Source of the DNA: Apostichopus japonicus | Lineage: Eukaryota > Echinodermata > Holothuroidea > Aspidochirotida > Stichopodidae | Assembly: GCF_037975245.1 (NCBI RefSeq) | Contig: NC_092573.1 | Span: forward strand, 4,897,501 to 4,961,500 | Reading direction: 5' to 3' | Length of the DNA: 64,000 nucleotides | In this document: piece by piece, positions 55,701 to 64,000 of the stretch | Numbering within the stretch: position 1 is the first letter of the stretch | Layout: each line of letters begins with the position of its first letter | Translations under genes and position numbers: made by a program | The notes under the pieces: generated by a model | What the model was told of the DNA's origin: nothing | The model's input: the letters and a program-made list of their open reading frames with translations, nothing else | Database searches by the model: none

Positions 55701-56142
55701 AGAGATGTATCCTAAATCATAGAGTATCCCACAACCAGATAGATAGAGATGTATCCTAAACCATAGAGTATCCCACAACCTAATAGATAGAGATGTTTCC
55801 AAACCATAGTGTTTCCCACAACCAGATAGATAGAGATGTATCCTAAACCAAAGTATATCCCACAACCAGATAGATAGAGATGTATCCTAAACCATAGTGT
55901 ATCCCACAACCGAGAAGGGAAAAAAAGACAACATTATTGTGACATTTATGTTTTCTTCAAGAAAGTGGTTCACATTAGTTTGGGATATTGATGTCCTTGC
56001 TTGTTTGGATTCTTCTTTAATTCAATCATAAGATGCTCAATTTGATTTCTTCCAGGATGGGGCCAAAGAATCAGAGCTTCGAAACGACCAAATTCGGAAA
56101 ATACTACATTTCAACAGTCAAGTTGACCAGTCTAAGTCATAG
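40728..56142 (+). CDS. WDR41: WD repeat-containing protein 41 (WDR41)
   Basis: Ten exons: 40728-40823 (ATG, tentative), 47259-47371, 47899-48157, 49769-49877, 50370-50540, 51213-51364, 52240-52361, 52946-53086, 53734-53908, 56056-56142 (TAG). Phases agree throughout and give 474 residues; human is 459. WDR41 is a beta-propeller that joins C9orf72 and SMCR8 in a lysosome/autophagy complex. Diagnostic similarity: QNPFTEIHILTNHSDVIRT against human QNPYTELLVLKAHHDIVRF; FAAVGRGIALFSL; SCSEDGTIRLWG; and the last-blade YGSDGIVILWKDG. WD dipeptide strands recur at VVWS, IRVWSL, LHLWNL, IKIWSV, IRLWGA and VILWK. Without the first exon an in-frame ATG opens exon 2 (442 residues). The first exon fits by phase and length only. 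Confidence 0.93.
41137..41211 (-). mobile_element. 3' end of a non-LTR retrotransposon
   Basis: On the minus strand, GAGGGCCTCGTGGAAGATTA runs into AATAAAGTTGAAA and an (AAAT)n tail, the usual form of a LINE 3' end. Short, 5'-truncated. Confidence 0.6.
46587..46886 (+). repeat. 50-bp minisatellite, exactly six copies
   Basis: Six uninterrupted units starting CCTCTAGTATTCATTTTGTG and ending CTGCGACCG, with only single-base differences (GTCC/ACCC/GCCC and one CGACTG). Inside WDR41 intron 1. Confidence 0.95.
48629..48748 (+). repeat. 40-bp tandem repeat, three copies
   Basis: Units starting AACACCTTCCTGCCATTTAC at 48629, 48669 and 48709. WDR41 intron between exons 3 and 4. Confidence 0.93.
53236..53546 (+). 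mobile_element. 3' end of a non-LTR retrotransposon
   Basis: A frame reading HNYNRSGLRLCPPRTLRARY then SFVPNAIHIFNSRVRR and a stop matches the usual C-terminus of LINE reverse-transcriptase ORFs (RSGLR..P..R...SF.P.AI..FN). A short 3' UTR ends in ACAATAAATTCAAATTCAAA. In the WDR41 intron between exons 8 and 9. Confidence 0.65.
53991..55911 (+). repeat. 44-bp satellite array, about 43 copies, in the last WDR41 intron
   Basis: Unit consensus runs CCATAGTGTATCCCACAACC, then TAATAGATATAGATGTATCC, then TAAA. Two variants (GATAGA and GATATA) alternate, and one-base indels are frequent. It takes up most of the 2.1-kb intron. The long minus-strand frames over it are artefacts of the repeat. Confidence 0.97.
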
Positions 56143-56345
56143 CGAACATTGAGACTGGCAAAGTAAAAGTCTAACATGTTTGGTCACGGTTTCAAGACAA
56201 CTACGCAGTTATCTGAAGCAATTTCCCAAACAATTTCAGATAAAAGAGGAATCCATTTCACATTGGAACTCTTTTCTTTATGCAATCATGATGCAGTAAA
56301 GGAGAATGTTGGCTGTTCATTTTCTTGTTCAATTAACGTTTACCA

Positions 56346-56351
56346 AATAAA
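56346..56351 (+). terminator. Candidate poly(A) signal of WDR41
   Basis: AATAAA about 204 bases after the WDR41 stop, followed by T-rich DNA. Other AATAAA or ATTAAA copies further down (for example near 58071 and 59640) could give longer 3' UTRs. Confidence 0.4.
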
Positions 56352-59252
56352 AGCTGTGAAGAGGTTTTCGTCTTTTTAGTGTCTATACACTGTTTTAAAA
56401 GTACTTCAGTTTTAGAAGGATTAATGTGAGGTTTCTACATGTACAATCAGCTATGTTGTAAACCTTTTAAATGCATCATATTCCTGTTTTCATACATCCT
56501 TCATCTTGGTAGGAGTGAGTAGGAGGCTACTCTCCTGCCCAGTGTTACAAAGGGCAGTACAGGGAGGGGAGAATCTTGAAGCAAACAAGTTATCAATTAA
56601 TAGCATTTTCTGCTGACAGTTAGTTGACAACTAGATGAAAAACAGCTAGTTGAAAACCCTAATGGAAAATTTGCTTAGCTGTCAAAGTTCTATGTATTTA
56701 GAATTCCATAAAAAGTATCATTTTTGTAAAAATATTATTTTCCTCTGTGGACAAATGTTTGGCATAGTACATAATAAAACAAAGAGATTTCCAGGTGAAG
56801 TGCTGTGATGCTTGTTGTTCTGCTGTTACCAGATGTACTTGATGTACCAGATGTCTTCACGATACAAAAAGCTATAAGGATCTGGTTTTGCCATTTTCAG
56901 CAACTTTGCTAAGCAATCAACCTTAGTAACCAGAAAAAATCCCTTTAAATCAGCCATAACATTACTAGTACTTATTTGGACATATGGAATTTTGTTAGTT
57001 TTTCGTTTCTGCTACTGCTGATGATGTAAAGTGTTCAGGAATTTTTTAACCACTATTTCCTAAACTTGAGAAATACCATTTTTTTACCAGTCTTGCCAAA
57101 AAGCACTTAAAAAACATTGCAAGAAGCAGCAACTCACCTTTTGTTTATTATTAATGCTGTTTGATTATTCTATTTTGTTCTAAGGATGTACAGAAATTAG
57201 TTTATTTAGCAAAAGTGCAATATTCATATGTAGGTAAAAATAGCTTTATTTTAACATGCTTTCACATGCTTGTTTTTTTGTTGGTGAAAATTTTCAGAGC
57301 TTATCAAATCTCCAAGTCTAACAAGAAATAATATGTATTTGTAATTGATCGAAGTAAAGGACTCCTTGGTCTGCTATATTTTGTTTTAACACTGCATGAG
57401 CATTAATAAGCCAGTTGACAATTATTATGTGTCTCTAAAAACTTTGTTTCCCAAGAGACCATTTATTGACCTTATGACATACTATAAAAATTGACCAAAC
57501 TTGATGCAAATGCTGTGGTAAGAATAGATTCCATGAAATAGACCAATACTTTTAGATAACCAATGTTGCAATGGTTGACAAGTTGCTACCATTATAAGGA
57601 TTTACCTGTGATGGGAGTCTAAAGGGAATAAAGTTAGGGGGAGGGGAGGTGATGGTAGAGGATGTTCATCTCATATAAGCTATGTTTTTACACTGTAATT
57701 ATTGGTTATGTGGATGAGCACTAGTTTAAAATGAATCTTGCCCAGTTCTTTTGTTTGTCACTCCACAGTATAATTGATGAGGGAAAGGAACAGTTTTGTT
57801 TGTAGTCGACTGTATATACAATACAATTTGTTTCCTCTCAGTGTGTGTGATTCAATGACATCAAGCCTAATTACTTTATAAAGTTAATATTTTAGTAACT
57901 GAATATGACTATTTAGCAGTGATATATATGGCTTATGATGGGAACTAAATAATTGTTTCACCAGGATAGTTTTAGCTATTCTTTTGGAGGTAAGAAGCAA
58001 ATATTTACCTCTGAAAGTTACCTTTAGTTAATTTTGCAGCAAGCGTCACTACATTTGTATCTTTAAACTAAATAAAGGTACAATTTTCATAATGCTTTTA
58101 GACTTACAGATATATACATATTAATTGTTTTACAAATGCAAATCTAATAATTGTTGTATTTAGCTCATTTAGATGTTGTGTAATGTTTCTTTATGTACGG
58201 TGTATACTACGTGGTATGTTTAGTGCAATTGTTTGGTGCTTGAACTAGAAAATTAAAAAATAATGTCTATCCTTGTTTTACACATTCAAATATGTTTGTT
58301 AATGTTCCATGTTAAGGTGCATTTAATGTCTCAGATGGTTTAAGTTTTTAAATAGTTTTATAATTTTTGACAGAATATAAACTTGAGAATGTCTGGAAGG
58401 TGCATAAACATATCATCTTGATTCCAGCATGGACAGGAGAAACAATTTGTTATATTATATATAGAATTTGAAGTAAAAAATATTGACACTTTGCTATAGC
58501 CTTTCACAATACAAGCGGAGACAACTAAAAATAAATAATGTGTATGAAATCTGAAATTAGTACCAGCAACTCATAGACTGACAAAATATTTGTAGTTATA
58601 AAATGCAACCAAGTTTTTTAAGCATTCTGCCAGTCATTTTAGTTATTAAAATGATTTCTGATGCTGACATAGCTTACAATTTAAAGTTAATGTTATCAGT
58701 TCTGTCCAAATATGTCTAAATATTTAAAAAAAAAATGAAAGGTGTCACTTCTCAAGTGCTTCCAAAATAGGTTGGTTAAGAGTTTGACGCTATCATGCAG
58801 AAAAATTCAGCAAACTTGTTACTTTTTCTTTAGTATTATATAAAAAAAAAACTGAACCATACAGAGAATATTTGTCAGCAGTGAATGTAATCTTTCTTTG
58901 AGAATGTTGAAGAAATGTAACTCTCCATTTTGGTTATGGCATGAGGCTGGAATAATAGATTCAGTGGGTGGGGGGGGGGGTGGGTACTATGCCAACCTAG
59001 CAATCTTGTCTTTAGGTTTGTAAATCGCTGATAGTCACTACATATTGGTTTTAATGGTATTTGTTACTGAGCCATTATGAAACACATCTACATACAGTTA
59101 TGGTATGGGAAGACAGCAGGGGGGGGGGGGGGATTCCATGAGAACTTAAACTTTTCCATTTGAATAATTGTATTACTCTACATATTACTCATACTAGTCT
59201 AACTATTACACAACTCTTGGCACTTTCCTAGCATTTATGATGTACAGTAAAT

Positions 59253-59406
59253 GAACAATTCAGTCATTGTGGTTGAACAATTCAGTCATTGTGGTTGGAC
59301 AATTCAGTCATTGTGGTTGGACAATTCAGTCATTGTGGTTGGACAATTCAGTCATTGTGGTTGGACATTTCAGTCAGTGTGGTTGGACAATTCAGTCATT
59401 GTGGTT
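59253..59406 (+). repeat. 22-bp tandem repeat, seven copies
   Basis: Units of the form GGACAATTCAGTCATTGTGGTT. The first two start GAAC, and the sixth carries ATTTCAGTCAGTG changes. Confidence 0.95.
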
Positions 59407-60759
59407 GGACACATTGACCAACCCTAACATGCTGCACACCTAACCAAGATTACATTAATAAAGGTGATGAATATCGCCTAATCTTCATATAAAGTGAATT
59501 AAATCATTTCTAATTATTTATATGAGTGTTTATTTTTGATGTATTTGAGTATTTCTTGAAGGCTGTTTATCCTCCCAGACTTTTTTGAAATTTATCCAAG
59601 ATTAAAGTTCAGTAGACAATAAAGGTCATGTATGGGAAATAAAATGTGTTTGCCGTTATTTGTCACTGTTGTTGTTGTTGATAGTGCAGAGTTTATTGTG
59701 AGTTGCAGAGAGGTTTCTTGTAACCATGGTCAATGGGGTGTAACTTCAGGTTTGGACAAAGACATGAGGCAACCAAAATTACCTTACCTTACCAAAGTCT
59801 AGTATGTTAAAAAATTTTACTCTCACATTAGTTGCTATAAAATGAATTTCATGGACCAGAGGCTAAAGGATCAAACTCAAAATTCAATAAAATTACATGT
59901 AGGCATTTACTATCTAACCACTATTGAAGAGCTACTTTGAATATGCCATAAACCCTGTTTGTGTGGGTGTATGTTGTGCATAACAGATGAAACTGTAGCA
60001 AAGATTGAAACAAACATTGACCTTTAAACTTTCTCAAAGTGTGCAACATTTCAGCTGTTCAAAGTCCTGCTTACAACAACTCTTCTGTTTGATCAATTTG
60101 TGACTAAAACACACATGATCAGCACACTCATTTAATTGGGGAAAATTTGTGAATGAAGAACATTTATTTTGTTCAACTATTGTAGGATTTGAGCAAGAAG
60201 TGTTTTTAAATTTGGCCGATTCCTTCACACAACACAAATTCAAGCAAAAAAATAAAGTATACATTGCACACCCTGGTCTCCATTATAGTTATAATTTAAA
60301 TTTCATCTATATGACAATATGTACAATGAAAACTAAATACAAAAGAATAATTGTCCTTATTCATACGTTATGACCTCTACTAGTCATTGCACTGTATGAA
60401 TATTTTCAATTATTGGTCATTTGTTCTTCTAATGCTTTTTCAAGATCTGTAATCAATTTTTGACAAACATTCATGAATGGCAATTAAGATTTAAGTTATG
60501 CCTCCTCTATAAACAGCACTAGAATCTTCCTACCAAGGAAAATCTTAGAGTATATTATATAAAAGCTAATGTTCCACATAATTTTTGTTGAATTTCCTTT
60601 CCACCTATTTATCAAGAATTTTATATTACAGGTACAAGCTAACTATGATAACATTTTCAAGATTACATTGAGATTTATTTAGGTTGTTATGGCCAAAGGT
60701 CAAAACTGTTTAAAGTGACAATCTGGATGTTTCTACATGATGGATGGCATACTATAATA

Positions 60760-61010
60760 TGAACTATATATACTATAATATATGTACTATAATATGTATA
60801 TACTATACAATATATACTACAATATATATATACTATAATATAATACTATAATATATATGTTATTTATACTATAATATATATTATAGTATATATAGTATAG
60901 TATATCAAGTATATATATATATTATAGTATAAATAGTATTACATATATTATAGTATATATATTATAGTATATATACTATAATATAATATATTTATATATA
61001 CTATTATATG
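60760..61010. repeat. Imperfect palindromic AT array
   Basis: Repeats of TATACTATAATATATA in the first half and of TATTATAGTATATATA in the second half form a large imperfect inverted repeat centred near 60870. Confidence 0.8.
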
Positions 61011-61989
61011 AACAAATATATCTGACGTTTTGCACCTCCACACTATTGTAAGTTTGTTCAGAAAGTTCTTATAAGTTAAGTTTTTAATTCTCAGTTAATA
61101 CATTCTGCTGACTGTACCATAATATTACTATATAAGCTGAATCTACCACCGCTCTCTTCCAAAGGATTAAGTTTCTTTGTAACACAATTTTCATAGTAAA
61201 TAAAATCCCCAAGACCTGAAAAGAAAACAGGAAGTATCTAATAACCTATTCACCCTTACCCCAATCCCATGAATACACAACAACACAAAATGCAATCCTC
61301 CGAAAGTGAGAACCGCCAACAACACAAAGCATCACTTTTGTGTGACGTTTGAGTAGATTATGTCCTCTCTCATCTTAATATGCGTTGACAATTGTCATTG
61401 TTATTGAACTTGTTTAATCTTGTAAATTATGAAAGGTTGAAATATACATATACTATATATTAATCTCTACTGAAACATTAGCTACATCATTATTAATCTG
61501 TAATTGATGAAACCGGAGTGCGTCTTAGTTGGATAATTGCGATATTACATCTAGTAATACTCTGGCAACTAACACACACACCCAAGAAGGCTGCTTTAAA
61601 TTGCGATGTCTTCCTCAAATATAAACTATAGGTGTCACAGGACTTATTTTAGCACCAATTCTTCAACCATTCATACTTAGCAGACTTGCTTGACAATGAA
61701 CTCTGAATCAGACATGTACACATGATGGACCACTCTAGGGACTGAATTAAAAGCCCTCTGCATCCTTTATGTATTACGTTCCATGCAATTGCCCAACATA
61801 GGGCACAAAATTCATGAAACTCTCTCATATATCAGTTGCTCAATTTTTGGACAGACACTGCAATTTGAAATGGAAGTTGTTACATGTTATAGGCATTCCT
61901 TTCCTGATTGCATTTGAGGTAACCCACCTGGATATTACTGGTATTCAGTTGGGTATTACCACATATTATAAATGCAGCTGTCATAATCT

Positions 61990-63378
61990 TCAATCATCAA
62001 ACTCATTATCACTATCACCTCCACAATCATTAAGTGTAGGTGCAACTTGAAGTCGGACTTTCTGCAAAGCCTGAAATAACTCAGAGTTGTCCCAGTCAGA
62101 GCTCTTCAGTCTCTCTTCTTCGCAACTTTGTTGGACTTTCTTCAACTTCACACCCTCACGAATGAGCTGCAGAGCACCCATCATTGGGTCACCACCACCT
62201 CCTACGACTGTGAACAAAGCAGCAATACCATGGTATAAATTAATGGGGGATATTTAGGAAGTAATGCCATGGTATAAATTAATGGGGGATATTAAGGAAA
62301 TAATGCCATGGTGTAAATCAATGGGGGATATTTAGCAAGTAATGCCATGGTATAAATTAATGGGGGATATTAAGGAAATAATGCCATGGTATAAATTAAT
62401 GGGAGATATTTAGGAAGTAATGCCATGGTATAAATCAATGGGGGATATTTAGGAAGTAATGCCATGGTATAAATCAATGGGGGATATTAAGGAAATAATG
62501 CCATGGTATAAATTAATGGGAGATATTTAGGAAGTAATGCCATGGTATAAATTAATGGGGGATATTTAGGAAGTAATGCCATGGTGTAAATCAATGGGGG
62601 ATATTTAGCAAGTAATGCCATGGTATAAATTAATGGGGGATATTTAGGAAGTAATGCCATGGTGTAAATTAATGGGGGATATTTAGGAAGTAATGCCTTG
62701 GTATAAATCAATGGGGATATTTAGGAAGTAATGCCATGGTATAAATCAATGGGGGATATTTAGGAAGTAATGCCATGGTATAAATCAATGGGGGAAATTC
62801 AGGAACTAATGCCATGGTATAAATTAATGGGGGATATTTAGGAAGTAATGCCATGGTGTAAATCAATGGGGGATATTTAGGAAGTAATGCCATGGTATAA
62901 CACACTACACTTCAAAGACAACATGTGTCAATGTTTGCCCTGACTTAAATAAATTTGAAAATATATTCTAAAAATAAATCGAAAAAACACATAAACATAC
63001 AGATGCTGTTTGTTACTAAATTTCAGAACAATGAGGATAAAAACAATCCAGCACGAACAATGACATGATATACAACATCCAAGCATTTACCTGTTTGTCC
63101 CTCTTTGTTTGTTGTTTGTGCTCTTTGTAATCTGTTTTTCGCAGCAGCAATTGCACTGAGGTCAAGCATCACACTAGCAGGCTTTTTTCTCTCTGTGTTG
63201 GTTTGTGGTGTCTTCACTTTCATGAAGGAAGCCCCTGATGATTGTTGCCCTGGGGGTGGTGGAGGAGGTGGTGGTGGGGGTGGTGGGGGAGGAGGTGGGG
63301 GTGGTGGTGGAGGAGGTGGCAAGTTTGTTGGTGGTGGACCTAGTGGTGAAGGAGGAGGCACTGCTTTGGTTTCTCCAT
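61990..63378 (-). CDS. Polyproline / WH2 actin-binding protein, last two exons
   Basis: Exons 63378-63091 and 62207-61990 (TGA) join in phase 1 (QT-V-VGGGG) and give about 167 residues of the C-terminus; the 5' part lies right of the window. In order: Pro-rich PPPSPLGPPPTNL, an uninterrupted run of 23 prolines, a basic linker (MLDLSAIAAAKNRLQRAQ), a WH2 motif MMGALQLIREGVKLKKV (L..I..G..LKKV), an amphipathic helix ELFQALQKVRLQ and an acidic end DSDNEFDD. Polyproline plus WH2 plus helix plus acidic tail resembles the VCA end of WASP/JMY-type actin nucleators, but the acidic tail lacks their Trp. Shootin-1 also pairs polyproline with a WH2-like helix. It probably binds profilin and actin monomers; the exact family is undecided. 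Confidence 0.7.
62224..62899 (+). repeat. 39-bp minisatellite, about 17 copies
   Basis: Units of AATGCCATGGTATAAATTAA followed by TGGGGGATATTTAGGAAGT. Fills most of the last intron of the WH2 gene. Since 39 is a multiple of three, it keeps open a 13-residue repeat frame on the minus strand that is not a gene. Confidence 0.96.
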
Positions 63379-63566
63379 CTGCATTAAAAATGTTCATTTT
63401 GAGAAAGATGCAAAACAATATTCTGGAGCAAGTTACTACACATTTTTCGTTGCAAAGGAATTCAGAACGTGTGGAAGGAATGAAATGTACGATTTAATTA
63501 CATGTATTAACGAAGCCATGAAGTCATAAGTATACAAAACTGCCACATGAAGTCTTAACGAGTGAT

Positions 63567-63774
63567 GACTGCTACTAACCCCTGTACAACAGTATGTATA
63601 CAATTGACTGCTACTAACCCTTGTACAACAGTATGTATACAATTGACTGCTACTAACCCTTGTACAACAGTATGTATACAATTGACTGCTACTAACCCTT
63701 GTACAACACTACAAAACTGCTACTAACCCTTGTACACAGTATGTATACAATTGACTGCTACTAACCCTTGTACA
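63567..63774 (+). repeat. Second 39-bp minisatellite, about 5 copies
   Basis: Units of GACTGCTACTAACCCTTGTA followed by CAACAGTATGTATACAATT. Copies at 63567, 63606 and 63645 are exact in length; a later one is shortened. Lies in the intron upstream of the 63378 exon and is unrelated in sequence to the array at 62224. Confidence 0.94.
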
Positions 63775-64000
63775 TTAGTACGTGTTCAATTTGATTAAAA
63801 GGTTTCACATGATAACAGAAGACTATGAATGCTTTTGACATAACCTCAATCTGAAACACACACTATTCTGTATCTATCCAGACAAGCCACATTGATCAAC
63901 ATTCAAACAGTACAATATGGATATAAGATTGAGGAGGAACTCAATTGAGGCTCAGGGGAGCTTATAAGTATGAACCGACCCTTCTATAAGTGGAAGAGAC

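Larger units (their letters stand above)
56400..61989. other. Intergenic / UTR region between convergent genes
   Basis: AT-rich and gene-poor. It contains long G runs (58970, 59120), a 22-bp repeat (59253), a TATACTATAATA-type array (60760-61010) and an isolated Cys-rich frame (60034-60264, minus). Confidence 0.5.

Noticed and set aside
55596-55909. Two minus-strand frames with repeated LWFRIHLYLSG-type residues
   Set aside because: Translation of the 44-bp satellite inside a WDR41 intron; frames shift with each unit.
62487-62905. 13-residue repeat proteins on the minus strand
   Set aside because: The 39-bp intronic minisatellite stays open because its unit is a multiple of three.
63105-63497. 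Plus-strand polyglycine frame
   Set aside because: Antisense of the proline run in a well-supported minus-strand exon.

Overview
This is a 64-kb piece of an animal nuclear genome. It is AT-rich, its genes are intron-rich with consensus GT-AG junctions, and it holds much transposon and minisatellite DNA. The gene set (WDR41, an SLC50A1/SWEET1-type transporter, UQCR11, a HECT ligase of the multi-copy G2E3-like type) fits a non-vertebrate metazoan. I lean to a marine deuterostome such as an echinoderm, but that rests on general resemblance only. No bacterial, CRISPR or viral feature was seen.

Layout. (1) 362-14971, minus: ten phase-compatible exons of a SAM / CCHC-finger / UIM / HECT-type E3 ubiquitin ligase whose 3' end lies left of the window. 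Its introns carry four small DNA transposons. (2) About 16.9-29.3 kb, minus: an SLC50A1 (SWEET1) sugar transporter gene. Five exons are clear, covering the start through about TM6; the TM7 exon was not found. (3) 30-36 kb: transposon-rich spacer with nested hAT-like elements and a lone Cys-rich terminal exon. (4) 36558-39209, minus: UQCR11, a two-exon gene for a small subunit of mitochondrial complex III. (5) 39.6-40.3 kb: broken, mutually inverted LINE pieces between UQCR11 and WDR41, which are divergently arranged. (6) 40728-56142, plus: WDR41 in ten exons, with a 1.9-kb 44-bp satellite in the last intron. (7) 56-62 kb: 3' UTR and intergenic DNA. (8) 61990-63378, minus: the last two exons of a polyproline/WH2 actin-binding protein, convergent with WDR41.

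The genes do not form a pathway; they are independent housekeeping-type genes. The exon models were assembled by hand from splice sites, reading phase and remembered family similarity, so exact borders need transcript support. I did not find a convincing new biological system. The best material for follow-up is the set of non-autonomous elements with intact target-site duplications (including a nested insertion with its empty-site paralogue), the inverted LINE junction, and the SAM-UIM-HECT architecture.
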